Shown here: in pieces, positions 56,040-64,000 of the stretch
Layout: each line of letters starts with the position of its first letter
How positions within the stretch are numbered: position 1 is the stretch's first letter
Assembly: GCF_018881505.1 (NCBI RefSeq)
Contig: NZ_JACVQC010000001.1
Coordinates: forward strand, 1,285,927-1,349,926
Source: Polynucleobacter sp. UK-Mo-2m-Kol15
Lineage (GTDB): Bacteria; Pseudomonadota; Gammaproteobacteria; Burkholderiales; Burkholderiaceae
Length of the DNA stretch: 64,000 bases
Direction of reading: 5' to 3'
Made by a program: the position numbers and the translations under genes
The notes under the pieces: generated by a model
Seen by the model: the letters and a program-made list of their open reading frames with translations, nothing else
What the model was told of the DNA's origin: nothing
Database searches by the model: none

Positions 56040-57208
56040 GGCAGTACTTTAGACGATTTCAGAGGAATGTGTTGTTCAAGCTCATCAATATATGCTGCCA
56101 TGCCCGCATGTTCACGCTCCAAGAAGCGCTTAACCGCATTGGAAAAGCCTGGATCTTCTATCCAATGGGCAGACTGCAAGGTGGTTGGTAAAAAACCTCT
56201 AGCCATCTTATGCTCACCCTGAGCGCCACCTTCAAATATCTGAATTCCTGACTTGATGCAATATTCAATGGCTTGGTAGTAAGCCAACTCAAAATGCAAA
56301 CAAGGAATATGTTCGATTGCACCCCAGTAACGGCCGTAGGCTGTTTTTGTCATTTGATCAACGACTAGTAGTGATGAGGCAATTGGTCTTTCATCCTGCA
56401 TGGCAATAATCAGATGCAGATTCTCGGGCACGCTGCTACCAAGCAATTGAATGCATTCTTCTGTTAAGTATGGTGAAGAGTGGTGCTCAACATAGGTATT
56501 TTTATAGCAGCGATAAAAGAATGTCCAATCTTCCTTTGAAGCGATTGATCCAGGAATATGTCGATAGCGGATTTGGTGGCTAGCAACTGCTGCACGCTCT
56601 CGCCGGATATTCTTGCGACGCTTCATTGTGAGCGCAGCCAAAAAGCCCTCAAAATCTTGATATCCAGTGTTATGCCAATGAAACTGTACAGAGTCACGCA
56701 ACATGAATCCTTGCTTCTGAAGCTCCTCCAATTCGCCATCCTCTGGAAAAAGTACATGGGCAGAAGAAAGTGCATTTTGAGTTACTAGCTTTTTCAGGCC
56801 AGAGATCAAGATTCCTTGGATAAGATTTTTATTGGCGGTTGCTGATACAAGTAGCCTCGGACCACGAACTGGGGTGAAGGGGATGGCTGAGAGTGCCTTT
56901 GGGTAGTAGCGCATATTGTTTTGCTCGTAAGCTTGCGCCCAGGCCCAGTCAAAAACGAACTCACCATAGGAGTGTTGCTTAAGGTAAAGCGGCATTGCTC
57001 CGAGAATTCTTGATTTGGAATCCTCTGCAATAAGGTGTGCAATTTGCCATCCAGTATTGCCACCTACGCAGCCTGTTTCTTCTAGAGCACTTAGAAATGC
57101 ATGCTTTAGAAATGGTCCTGCATCGGGTCTTAGGAGGGCATTCCAACTCTCTTCAGTAATATCTGAAAGGCTCTGTATTACTCGAAGTTGGATGGCATCC
57201 TGTTTCAA
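56036..57208 (-). CDS. FemAB/GNAT-like acyltransferase family protein (DUF482)
   Basis: Protein of 390 residues of the family often called peptidogalycan biosynthesis protein or DUF482. Landmarks: LRPDAGPFLKHAFLSALEET near residue 26, AMPLYLKQHSYGEFVFDWAW near 75, KRRKNIRRERAAV near 195, FEGGAQGEHKMARGFLPT near 340, with the LRRERAR-type basic motif. The fold is GNAT/FemX-like; the donor and acceptor are unknown. It heads a two-gene unit with the DUF1289 gene. Confidence 0.85.
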   Translation of the reverse strand: MKQDAIQLRVIQSLSDITEESWNALLRPDAGPFLKHAFLSALEETGCVGGNTGWQIAHLIAEDSKSRILGAMPLYLKQHSYGEFVFDWAWAQAYEQNNMRYYPKALSAIPFTPVRGPRLLVSATANKNLIQGILISGLKKLVTQNALSSAHVLFPEDGELEELQKQGFMLRDSVQFHWHNTGYQDFEGFLAALTMKRRKNIRRERAAVASHQIRYRHIPGSIASKEDWTFFYRCYKNTYVEHHSSPYLTEECIQLLGSSVPENLHLIIAMQDERPIASSLLVVDQMTKTAYGRYWGAIEHIPCLHFELAYYQAIEYCIKSGIQIFEGGAQGEHKMARGFLPTTLQSAHWIEDPGFSNAVKRFLEREHAGMAAYIDELEQHIPLKSSKVLP

Positions 57209-57222
57209 CTGTGGCGGGAGAT

Positions 57223-57609
57223 TTAGCGCTGAATTAACTCAATCTTATAGCCATCAGGATCAGTAACAAAGGCGATGACAGTATCCCCACCCATAACTGG
57301 TCCAGCTTCACGCGTGACATTACCACCTGCATCCTTGATTTTTTTGCAAGCGGCATAAGCATCGGGTACGCTGATAGCAATATGTCCATAAGCGTTACCT
57401 AGATCATACTTGTCAATACCATGGTTATAAGTGAGCTCTATCTCAGAATGCCCATCTGCATTGCCTTTGCCGAAACCCACAAATGCAAGGGAATATTTTT
57501 GCTCAGGGCGTTCAGTGGTGCGCAGCAAGTTCATGCCAAGAACCTGAGTATAAAAATTAATCGCGCGAGTCATATTGCCGACTCTGAGCATAGTGTGAAG
57601 AATCATCAT
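57223..57609 (-). CDS. gloA: Lactoylglutathione lyase (glyoxalase I)
   Basis: Metal enzyme converting the methylglyoxal-glutathione hemithioacetal to lactoylglutathione, 128 residues. Opening [20 protein letters not shown] contains the first metal-ligand histidine, LELTYNHG-like segment [20 protein letters not shown] the glutamate, [18 protein letters not shown] the second histidine, and [12 protein letters not shown] the last glutamate. Length and motifs match the Ni-dependent bacterial type. Confidence 0.96.
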   Translation of the reverse strand: MMILHTMLRVGNMTRAINFYTQVLGMNLLRTTERPEQKYSLAFVGFGKGNADGHSEIELTYNHGIDKYDLGNAYGHIAISVPDAYAACKKIKDAGGNVTREAGPVMGGDTVIAFVTDPDGYKIELIQR

Positions 57610-57647
57610 GATGTAAATATATAGCTAAAAATACTTTCTCGTTGAAT

Positions 57648-57678
57648 AAGAAAAACCCAGGGTCTTGGCCTGGGTTTA
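57648..57678 (-). terminator. Hairpin terminator after the parvulin gene
   Basis: Nine-base stem AAACCCAGG / CCTGGGTTT with a 7-base loop. Read on the minus strand it ends in a run of T (complement of the A-run at 57651-57655), about 20 bases after the parvulin stop at 57698. Confidence 0.8.
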
Positions 57679-57697
57679 TAGGGTAAAAAGTCAAGGC

Positions 57698-58492
57698 TTA
57701 TTGAATCTTTGCCTTAGCGCGAAGTTTTTGCATTAATTCAGAAAATTTGGCTTTTTGCCAGTTTTGGTCAGCCGTGATCATTTGCTTAAGCTGATCCTGA
57801 ATCTCCTCTATGCTCGGCGCCTTTACATCTCTTACATCGTCTAATTTGATAATGTGCCAGCCGTATTGAGTTTTGACTGGTTTGTCAGTTACTTGACCTT
57901 TTTTCAGTTGAACCATTGCTTTAGAAAATTCAGGGACAAGCGCTTTATCACTAACCCAACCAAGATCTCCGCCATTAGGTGCAGAACCAGGGTCTTTTGA
58001 TTTGTCCTTGGCAATTTGTTCAAAGTTTCCACCAGCTTTAATTTGCGCTGTTATTGCTTTTGCATCAGCCTCTTTCTCTACGAGAATATGTTCAACGTGA
58101 TATTCCTTGCCGGTGTACTGACCTTTAACTTGTTCATAAGCAGCTTTCAGATCTGACTCTGCAACACCTTCTCTTTCTACAAAGTCTTCAAAAACTGCAG
58201 CAATCAAAACTCCCATCCTAGATTGCTCTAATTGCTCTCGTACCGACTCTTTTTGCGTGAGACCACGATTATTGGCTTCCTGCAAAATCAGTTCGCGAGT
58301 TACTAGCATCTCTCTCGCCTGGTCTCGTACTTGTGGGTTATCTGGTTGATTCGATTTTTGAACCAATTTATCCAGTTGCGCCTTAGGAATAGCCTTGCCA
58401 TTCACAATGGCAGCATTTTGCGCGTAAACAGATGAAGAGAGGATTGCAGCACTTAAAGCGCTAATGGTCAAAATTTGGCGTGTATTCAACAT
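57698..58492 (-). CDS. Periplasmic parvulin-type peptidyl-prolyl isomerase
   Basis: Exported foldase, 264 residues with signal peptide ending SSSVYAQ. An N-terminal SurA/PrsA-like chaperone part (residues 25-130) is followed by a PpiC rotamase domain (about 130-230): YHVEHILVEKEADAKAI, FEQIAKDKSKDPGSAPNGGD, LGWVSDKALVPEFSKAMVQL and KTQYGWHIIKLDDVR. A C-terminal helix closes it. Probably helps outer-membrane or periplasmic proteins fold. Followed by its own terminator. Confidence 0.93.
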   Translation of the reverse strand: MLNTRQILTISALSAAILSSSVYAQNAAIVNGKAIPKAQLDKLVQKSNQPDNPQVRDQAREMLVTRELILQEANNRGLTQKESVREQLEQSRMGVLIAAVFEDFVEREGVAESDLKAAYEQVKGQYTGKEYHVEHILVEKEADAKAITAQIKAGGNFEQIAKDKSKDPGSAPNGGDLGWVSDKALVPEFSKAMVQLKKGQVTDKPVKTQYGWHIIKLDDVRDVKAPSIEEIQDQLKQMITADQNWQKAKFSELMQKLRAKAKIQ

Positions 58493-58544
58493 GGGCTGAT
58501 AATGTAAAAAAGAGGGTAAAAAGCAATATTAAAGCAATCTGATC

Positions 58545-58829
58545 TTAACTAGTGCTTTCACTAGGGGTGGACGCCAAAATGGTTAAGGCGTGGATTGCCA
58601 CGGGAAAGTGTTTATTTAAGGCTGCGTAGATAGCTCTATGACGAGCCACCTTAGACATTCCCTCAAATTCTGGAGCAACAATCGTGAGCTTAAAGTGCCC
58701 TCCGCCAGAAGCTGCCCCAACATGACCTGCATGTAGATGGCTCTCATCCTCTATATCCAATTGCATGACTTGGAAGGCTGACCTTAAATCGGCTTCGAAA
58801 AGCGTAATGCGATCTTGATTTGTGCTCAT
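58545..58829 (-). CDS. bolA: BolA family protein
   Basis: BolA-fold regulator or iron-sulfur trafficking partner of monothiol glutaredoxins, 94 residues from the ATG at 58829. The longer frame back to 58862 overlaps yciB more than needed. Key segments: IEDESHLHAGHVGAASGGGH near residue 27 and MSKVARHRAIYAALNKHF near 58. Its ATG overlaps the yciB stop (ATGA). Confidence 0.92.
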   Translation of the reverse strand: MSTNQDRITLFEADLRSAFQVMQLDIEDESHLHAGHVGAASGGGHFKLTIVAPEFEGMSKVARHRAIYAALNKHFPVAIHALTILASTPSESTS

Positions 58830-59374
58830 TCTGCAGGATGTTCCATGTGTCGACTGAGCCAAACCCCTTGAAGAATTACAAAAGCAACCAGTAATCCAGT
58901 GCTACCAAATAGCTTAAAGTTGACCCAAGTTTCTTCGGAGTACTCAAAGGCAATATAAAGATTTAGGACGCCCATAAAAAAGAAAAAGATTGCCCATGCC
59001 ATATTCACTTGATGCCAAATGGATTTTGCGGCTTGCTCTTTAAGAGTAATCTGCTTACCCATTAGCACTTGGATCCAATTTTTTTGGAAAAATTGCGCAC
59101 TAATAAATAGGGCGCTTGCAAACAGCCAGTAGAGGGCAGTTGGCTTTAGTTGAATAAAGGTTTTATCGTGCAAGAAAATGGTGAGGCTGCCGAACACTAA
59201 AATCATGACTAGGCTAACCCACTGCATGGCATCGATCTTACGATGGCGGTAATACACCCAAAGTATCTGCCCAATAGTGGCAACCATGGCAACGATAGTT
59301 GCAGTGTAGATATCACCAAATTTAAAAGCAATAAAAAAGAGGATGATAGGAAAGAGGTCGAAAAGGAATTTCAT
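58826..59374 (-). CDS. yciB: Septation/inner-membrane protein YciB (IspZ)
   Basis: Integral membrane protein of 182 residues with five helices, involved in cell envelope integrity and septation. Family segments: MKFLFDLFPIILFFIAFKFG at the start, FGSLTIFLHDKTFIQLKPTA near residue 60, and WHQVNMAWAIFFFFMGVLNL near 122. The neighbourhood yciB-bolA-parvulin on one strand is a common betaproteobacterial order. Confidence 0.95.
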   Translation of the reverse strand: MKFLFDLFPIILFFIAFKFGDIYTATIVAMVATIGQILWVYYRHRKIDAMQWVSLVMILVFGSLTIFLHDKTFIQLKPTALYWLFASALFISAQFFQKNWIQVLMGKQITLKEQAAKSIWHQVNMAWAIFFFFMGVLNLYIAFEYSEETWVNFKLFGSTGLLVAFVILQGVWLSRHMEHPAE

Positions 59375-59400
59375 AGGATGATTATCTAACTATTTGAGAA

Positions 59401-59814
59401 TTATTTTGCTTTAATAGGATCAGCATTATCTGAGGGTTCAAATTTCAAGGATGCCGAGTTGATGCAGTAGCGAAGCCCTGTAGGATGAGGGCCATCATTA
59501 AATACGTGCCCCAAGTGGGCATCGCACTCAGTACACCGCACTTCGGTTCGAATCATTCCATGTGAGACATCTCGAATTTCAGTAATTACATCCTCATTTT
59601 CAGGTGCGTTATAGCTCGGCCAGCCACAACCCGCATCGAACTTCGTAGAGGATTGAAACAACGGCGTGTCACAGCAGATGCAGCGATATTGACCATTTGC
59701 CCAGTGGTCCCAGAATTCCCCAGAAAAAGGTCTCTCTGTTGCAGCCTCACGGGTCACGCGATATTGAATATCGTTAAGTGAAGTTTTATATTCCTGATCT
59801 GTTTTTTTGGTCAT
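59401..59814 (-). CDS. msrB: Peptide-methionine (R)-S-oxide reductase
   Basis: Repairs the R form of methionine sulfoxide in proteins, 137 residues from the ATG at 59814. The longer frame to 59844 runs into the selO end. Zinc cysteines are in CICCDTP and the [10 protein letters not shown] segment, catalytic-region [20 protein letters not shown] near residue 103 with the catalytic Cys in RYCIN. It follows selO by 17 bases, so the two redox-repair proteins may be cotranscribed. Confidence 0.96.
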   Translation of the reverse strand: MTKKTDQEYKTSLNDIQYRVTREAATERPFSGEFWDHWANGQYRCICCDTPLFQSSTKFDAGCGWPSYNAPENEDVITEIRDVSHGMIRTEVRCTECDAHLGHVFNDGPHPTGLRYCINSASLKFEPSDNADPIKAK

Positions 59815-59831
59815 ATTATAAAAAATGTTGA

Positions 59832-61298
59832 CTATGAGGAGCAACTGACTGCAACTCGGTACATGTCAGAGGGCGGTGGTTTTGAGTAGTCTTCAAATGC
59901 TTCCTGCTCATCGAAGGGCTTGCTTAGTATTTTCAGCAAGGTATCTACCTCAGAAAAATCATTTTGCTGAGCCTTTTCAATCGCTACTTGGGCTAAATGA
60001 TTGCGCAGAATGTATTTTGGGTTCATTCGATTCATCAGTACTTTTCTAGACTGATCATCTAACAACTCTAATTGAAGTCTACCAATGTAATCAGAAAACC
60101 ATTCATCGATATTAACGCGATCAATAAATTCATTTCTTTGTAAAATTTCTATTGGCTTTGAGTCTTTTTTTAGATTACCCAGCTTGCGGAAGAAACTAGT
60201 GAAATCTACTTTTGAATCATGCATGGCTTGTAGGAGCCGCTCAATAAGCTGAATATCACCATCTTGTTCAGATTGCAATCCTAACTTTAGGCGAAATGCT
60301 TGTTGCCATTCTTTTGCGTATTCAAGTGGAAACTCCTCAAGGGCAGAGCGTAAAAGGTCTTGAGATTCCTCTAGGGAATGATCTAACTCTAGCAAGGGGA
60401 GCATCGCGCTAGCTAGGCAAGCCATATTCCAGTGCATGATCTGGGGTTGTCGGTGGTAAGCGTAGCGGCCGCCATGGTCGCTATGATTACATATATGGTC
60501 TATTTCAAATTGATCTAAAAATCCAAATGGCCCATAGTCAATAGTTAGGCCCAGCGCGCTGATGTTATCGCTATTTAAAACGCCATGACAAAAACCTACC
60601 GATTGCCATTGAGCAACTAATTTTGCATTTCGAGAGCTGATCTCTTTAAATAAGCTCAAATAGGGGTCTTTATCAGAAAGGCATTCTGGATAAAATTTGT
60701 TCATCAAGAGATCTGCAAGTTCTTTTAAGCGAGTCAAATTTTGTTGCGACGCAAAGTGTTCAAAGTGACCAACGCGAATAAAGCTTGGAGCGGTTCGAGA
60801 GCATACTGCCGCGGTTTCAATAGTTTCTCTTATGACGGTTTGTTTGGAGCCAACTACAGCAAGAGCACGACTGGTAGGAATGCCCAAAGCATGCATTGCC
60901 TCACTACAGAGAAACTCACGAATTGAAGATCTTAATACTGCTCTTCCGTCACCCATCCTAGAGTAGCGTGTTTTACCGGCGCCTTTTAACTGGAGTTCTA
61001 GCCCATTAATATCACCCAGCAGAATAGCGCGACCATCGCCCAGCTGACCAGCCCACACCCCAAATTGATGTCCACTATAGACCGTGGAAACTGGGTAAGA
61101 AAACGCAAGCCCGCCAACATCAAGTCGATTTCCTGCTAAGACATCCAGCCATTCAGGATTCCTGGGTTTTCCTTGATCTCCGAGTTCCACGCCAATGAGC
61201 TCGGCGACAGATGGTGAAAGGGCAACCCAATAGGGATCAGATATCGGGGTAGGCGGGGTCGGCTGGCAAACATCATCGCCGCGGAGGGTAAAAGGCAT
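59832..61298 (-). CDS. selO: Protein adenylyltransferase SelO (YdiU)
   Basis: Pseudokinase that transfers AMP to Ser/Thr/Tyr of proteins in redox homeostasis, 488 residues. Landmarks: [20 protein letters not shown] near residue 73, [20 protein letters not shown] near 104, [20 protein letters not shown] near 238 (with the metal-binding Asn and DYG), and [18 protein letters not shown] near 268. Cys270 and the third-last residue Cys486 (ending SCSS) match the disulfide pair reported for E. coli SelO. Confidence 0.96.
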   Translation of the reverse strand: MPFTLRGDDVCQPTPPTPISDPYWVALSPSVAELIGVELGDQGKPRNPEWLDVLAGNRLDVGGLAFSYPVSTVYSGHQFGVWAGQLGDGRAILLGDINGLELQLKGAGKTRYSRMGDGRAVLRSSIREFLCSEAMHALGIPTSRALAVVGSKQTVIRETIETAAVCSRTAPSFIRVGHFEHFASQQNLTRLKELADLLMNKFYPECLSDKDPYLSLFKEISSRNAKLVAQWQSVGFCHGVLNSDNISALGLTIDYGPFGFLDQFEIDHICNHSDHGGRYAYHRQPQIMHWNMACLASAMLPLLELDHSLEESQDLLRSALEEFPLEYAKEWQQAFRLKLGLQSEQDGDIQLIERLLQAMHDSKVDFTSFFRKLGNLKKDSKPIEILQRNEFIDRVNIDEWFSDYIGRLQLELLDDQSRKVLMNRMNPKYILRNHLAQVAIEKAQQNDFSEVDTLLKILSKPFDEQEAFEDYSKPPPSDMYRVAVSCSS

Positions 61299-61352
61299 CT
61301 TCGTATTCTATGGGTAATTCACAAGCGTCGCAGAAGCCTTTAAAATCCCCCT

Positions 61353-61838
61353 ATGACAAATAAAGTACAACTGAATGCGGCAACCCAGCTTGCCAATCTA
61401 GGTGAGGAGCTCAATGTTCCTTTCTTAAAGCTACTTGGGGTGCGTCTTATCAGCGCTGAAATGGGTAAAGGTGAAATACTTCTAGCGCTTAAGCCCGAGC
61501 ATACCAATACCTGGGATGTTGCTCATGGTGGTGTATTGCTGACGCTAATGGATGTTGCTATGGCAGTTGCTGCCCGCTCAAGCGATCCCGATGATCGAAG
61601 TGTCGTCACTGTAGAGATGAAAAATAATTTTATGCAAGCTGCTAACGGCATATTACGTGTAAAAGCAGATACCGTGAGACGCACTGCAACAATGGCGTTT
61701 TGTGAGGCTAAGCTCTACAACGATCAAGGCCAAATTTGCTGCATGTCAACAGGAACGTTTCAGTTTTTAAAGCGTCTAGCCACTAAGGATGTGGATGGTG
61801 GGCGTGTGGTGAATGAAGATCTGCGACAGAAACGTTAA
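61353..61838 (+). CDS. PaaI-type hotdog thioesterase
   Basis: Acyl-CoA thioesterase of 161 residues in the hotdog fold. The family segment is NTWDVAHGGVLLTLMDVAMA near residue 52, with the His-Gly-Gly and Asp of the active site, then VTVEMKNNFMQAANG near 88. Similar to PaaI/YdiI; the acyl-CoA substrate is unknown. It is divergent from selO with about 54 bases between starts. Confidence 0.9.
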   Translation: MTNKVQLNAATQLANLGEELNVPFLKLLGVRLISAEMGKGEILLALKPEHTNTWDVAHGGVLLTLMDVAMAVAARSSDPDDRSVVTVEMKNNFMQAANGILRVKADTVRRTATMAFCEAKLYNDQGQICCMSTGTFQFLKRLATKDVDGGRVVNEDLRQKR

Positions 61839-61860
61839 TTTACCTGCATTAACTTTTTTA
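61834..61860 (+). terminator. Weak hairpin plus T-run after the thioesterase
   Basis: Six-base AT-rich arms GTTAAT / ATTAAC (61834-61839, 61848-61853) followed by a run of T. The stem is short, so this is a weak candidate. It overlaps the stop of the thioesterase gene and nearly meets the convergent NRDE gene. Confidence 0.35.
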
Positions 61861-62715
61861 AATAGAGAGGTTTGATCCTGAGGCAGCGCTTAGCTCCCCA
61901 GTAACCACATCGTGACCTACGGTGCCGCTAGCATCAAATCGCCTTTCAACCATCTCAAACTGACCATCTTTTCGTACACGCAAAATAGTGCTAGAGCGAG
62001 TGCCATAAGAGGGTGTCTTAATGAACGCAGCAGATAGAGCCTTCTCCCAATCTGCATTTACACCGGTGCTAGGTAACTCTTGAGTATTTGCTTCGTGCGT
62101 ATCTGCTAATACTTTTAAATAGTGATCCGCATTCTTCAGTTGACCGCTATCCATCGCTAATGCTTGAGCAAAAGCAGCAACCCTGTGGTTGACTTTAGGC
62201 CAGGGTGTATCGAGCATGGCATTCGATAGACCATAGACTCCCGGACTGAGGGCTTGCTCGGGAAATACTTTTCTTGGACGAATATTTTGACCCATCAACA
62301 GGCGATTACTTACCCAGTGCATTTCAGCATTCTCTGGATCGCTGAGATCCGCCATTAAGAGATTGAATCCGTTGTATTGATCAAATCGTTTGGCATTTTC
62401 TTGAATATAAGCATGGGGTTTGTGATGCCCCGTTAGATAGTGCAGACTTAACTCTCCGCGAGTTCTTGCATCCGGATTTTTCTCGCTGGGTGCTCTGACA
62501 TTTGTCAGGGCGGCAAATCGACCTGTCTTGGTAAATCCTAGCCAGGTTCCAGGACTACCCAATACGTCTGCACGATCTTTGCCTGCTAATACATGAGGGT
62601 GTTCTGACCACCAGCCCATGGGATCGGTGTTACGCTCATAAAATTCATCTCGATTTGCTGCCACAACCAGAGGGTAGTCTGGATGTGATTTCCAGGCGAA
62701 GAGAATAAGGCACAT
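61858..62715 (-). CDS. NRDE (TANGO2-like) family protein
   Basis: A 285-residue protein of the NRDE family, named for the motif seen here as VVAANRDEFYERNTDPM near residue 17, starting with Met-Cys (MCLILFAWKSHPDYP) as in Ntn-type folds. Other landmarks are VLAGKDRADVLGSPGTWLGF and FAALTNVRAPSEKNPDARTR. TANGO2 relatives have been linked to haem and lipid metabolism, but the bacterial role is not known. Confidence 0.9.
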   Translation of the reverse strand: MCLILFAWKSHPDYPLVVAANRDEFYERNTDPMGWWSEHPHVLAGKDRADVLGSPGTWLGFTKTGRFAALTNVRAPSEKNPDARTRGELSLHYLTGHHKPHAYIQENAKRFDQYNGFNLLMADLSDPENAEMHWVSNRLLMGQNIRPRKVFPEQALSPGVYGLSNAMLDTPWPKVNHRVAAFAQALAMDSGQLKNADHYLKVLADTHEANTQELPSTGVNADWEKALSAAFIKTPSYGTRSSTILRVRKDGQFEMVERRFDASGTVGHDVVTGELSAASGSNLSI

Positions 62716-62740
62716 AAGAAAATAAATCGATCTAGAGAAG

Positions 62741-63748
62741 TTAAATTTCTAATAGATGGTAGGGTAGGTGATCTATTTGCAATAAGGGCCCATCACTTAC
62801 ACCTAGGTGAATATTGGCAAGCTCAAGCGCATCTAACTTACATTCAACCTGGAGATTAATACGATCTATATTTTCTGGACTGGTGGCCGCAAGCACCAAC
62901 ATGCCACATGGCTGATCAACATCACCCTCTAGAAATAACTCGACGCCAGGTTTGGCAAGTTCTAATGCTGCTGGACTTAAGCTGACATGCGCAAGCTGGA
63001 GTCTACGTTTCACTGCCCCACGATATTGACTGCGGGCAACAATTTCCTGGCCTGGATAGCAACCTTTTTTAAAATCTATGCCAGCAACAGATTCAAAATT
63101 AATCATTTGCGGAACAAACTGCTCTTGTGTGGCCAAGACAATGCGTGGAATTGCACTCAATACCTCCAAGTTGTTCCATTGCATTAGCGAGATCTGATCC
63201 ACTACTGAGTTACTCGACTCTGTTTTCCTTTTCGCAAAAAGAGTTCTCTGGAAGGTCTGATTGTGAATTAGTACATCCGGCATCCGTAATGCGAGAGAGT
63301 CCTTCAATGGAGCGGTGAATTGCTCGCTTTGTAGTTTTTGATAGGAAGCAAAAACCTCCCAGTCGTTTGAAGCATCCAGCACTTTTACCTTTGAACGTAA
63401 AACGTACATGGATAATCGCTTTGCAGTACTGGCCGCTATGTCTCTGGAAATAAAAAGGGCGAAACGGTCGTCCGCATCATTAGATTCTGGAAATAAGCCA
63501 AGCCAAGCGCTTGCCAAAAGGCGACCTTTTGGATTGCAGTACCCAACTAAACGAACAGAGCCCAATCCTTGAGCAATATCACCTAATATGGTCCGCTTGA
63601 GTCCAACTACGGAGTTGCTGAATTGGCTTTGAAGCAGGGTTGCGGCATCGGGGCCCTCAACAAGGATCAAGCCCCAATCGGTCAGGGAGGTAAATCCGTG
63701 GTTCAGGTTGGTGGCGGACATTATGGTATTTTCTGTGCTTTGGCTCAT
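62741..63748 (-). CDS. ygfZ: Folate-binding iron-sulfur repair protein YgfZ
   Basis: Tetrahydrofolate-dependent protein of the GcvT fold needed for activity of some Fe-S enzymes, 335 residues. The signature KGCYPGQEIVARSQYRG near residue 228 (KGCYxGQE) is diagnostic. The opening TDWGLILVEGPDAATLLQSQ is family-like. Start at 63748 or the ATG at 63721 (MSATNLNHG); neither has a clear ribosome-binding site. Divergent from mltG with about 20 bases between the annotated starts. Confidence 0.94.
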   Translation of the reverse strand: MSQSTENTIMSATNLNHGFTSLTDWGLILVEGPDAATLLQSQFSNSVVGLKRTILGDIAQGLGSVRLVGYCNPKGRLLASAWLGLFPESNDADDRFALFISRDIAASTAKRLSMYVLRSKVKVLDASNDWEVFASYQKLQSEQFTAPLKDSLALRMPDVLIHNQTFQRTLFAKRKTESSNSVVDQISLMQWNNLEVLSAIPRIVLATQEQFVPQMINFESVAGIDFKKGCYPGQEIVARSQYRGAVKRRLQLAHVSLSPAALELAKPGVELFLEGDVDQPCGMLVLAATSPENIDRINLQVECKLDALELANIHLGVSDGPLLQIDHLPYHLLEI

Positions 63749-63767
63749 GAGCTTTTATCATAGCTTG

Positions 63768-64000
63768 ATGAGCAGAAAATTTCAGGGAAGAACTCTTTAT
63801 ATTCGCTATTCCAATACTAGGCTATGGAAAACATCAGCACTCTACCTTGCAGCCTTTCTGATCATTTTATATGGGGCCATTTTTTTATGGCCTGTTGTGC
63901 CAGCTAAGCCCAATATTCCAGAGAGCTCATCCTTTAAGGTCAAGATTAACCCCAAATCAGGTCTATCCGCAATTGCAGTACAGTTATCCGAGCAGGGGCT
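63768..64000 (+). CDS. mltG: Endolytic transglycosylase MltG, N-terminus only
   Basis: Open frame from the ATG at 63768 to the window edge, 77 codons. A short basic N-terminus (MSRKFQGRTLYIRYSNTR) is followed by one transmembrane segment (LYLAAFLIILYGAIFLW) and then SSFKVKINPKSGLSAIAVQL, the LysM-like start of the YceG/MltG extracellular part. MltG cuts nascent peptidoglycan strands. The position next to ygfZ supports the call, since ygfZ-mltG-tmk is a usual order; the catalytic domain is outside the window. Confidence 0.8.
   Translation, partial: MSRKFQGRTLYIRYSNTRLWKTSALYLAAFLIILYGAIFLWPVVPAKPNIPESSSFKVKINPKSGLSAIAVQLSEQG

Noticed and set aside
1-64000. Mobile elements, prophage, CRISPR arrays, tRNA or rRNA genes
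   Set aside because: No transposase, integrase, phage genes, regularly spaced repeats or cloverleaf-like sequences were noticed, and there is no gap large enough for an array or rRNA.

Overview
The window looks like the chromosome of a small-genome freshwater betaproteobacterium, most probably Polynucleobacter (Burkholderiaceae). This is inferred from moderate GC, tight spacing with many start/stop overlaps, Burkholderiales-type families (a DUF2863-like protein, a short FimV between asd and truA, an entericidin-like lipoprotein inside the leu genes) and the gene orders mdh-gntR-sdhCDAB-sdhE-gltA-leuCDB-asd-fimV-truA-trpFBA-accD-folC-SPOR-cvpA-purF-metZ and ygfZ-mltG. No database search was run; families are recognised by eye from motifs.

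Layout. (1) 1-11608 is almost all minus strand: an IclR regulator cut by the window edge, pyrD, the two N-degron transferases bpt and aat, a Nudix hydrolase, a pabB-pabC fusion, a periplasmic cyclophilin, a kappa-GST/HCCA-isomerase-like protein, rarA, a DUF3429-like membrane protein, a 3-hydroxyacyl-CoA dehydrogenase, a nu-class GST-like protein and a class I aminotransferase. (2) 11677-13676 holds yaaA and a DUF2863-like gene on the plus strand, closed by a hairpin terminator. (3) mdh and a small secreted protein run leftward, divergent from a GntR/UTRA regulator followed by the succinate dehydrogenase and citrate synthase genes; a near-perfect palindrome lies between mdh and gntR. (4) 21159-37214 is a long plus-strand biosynthetic run: leucine, aspartate semialdehyde, tryptophan, malonyl-CoA, folate, purine and methionine genes. 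(5) 37245-52099 is the accessory-like part: modBC (molybdate import) divergent from an ArsR-type regulator and a thiosulfate-oxidation cluster soxCD-YZ-AX-B, then a secreted DsrE-like protein, a metallo-beta-lactamase-fold protein, a tiny cytochrome c, three YeeE/YedE-type sulfur transporter proteins, a DUF442-type phosphatase/sulfurtransferase and the tRNA 2-selenouridine synthase mnmH. (6) 52096-64000 is mixed housekeeping: glutaryl-CoA dehydrogenase, a queuosine-precursor transporter, an ABC-F ATPase, DUF1289, a FemAB/GNAT-like protein, gloA, a parvulin, BolA, YciB, MsrB, SelO, a PaaI-type thioesterase, an NRDE protein, ygfZ and the start of mltG.

How it fits together. The sox region encodes a full periplasmic Kelly-Friedrich pathway (SoxYZ carrier, SoxAX, SoxB, SoxCD), so the cell should be able to take electrons from thiosulfate as a supplement to heterotrophy. 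SoxC needs a molybdenum cofactor and the molybdate ABC genes abut the cluster. Downstream genes could import or traffic sulfur, or selenium in the case of mnmH. The rest is core metabolism: TCA enzymes grouped behind a GntR regulator and amino-acid, folate and purine genes in one long run.

No tRNA or rRNA gene, insertion sequence, prophage, CRISPR array or gene-free stretch above 300 bases was seen. The largest gaps are about 140-150 bases, at 15132-15281 and 16020-16162.
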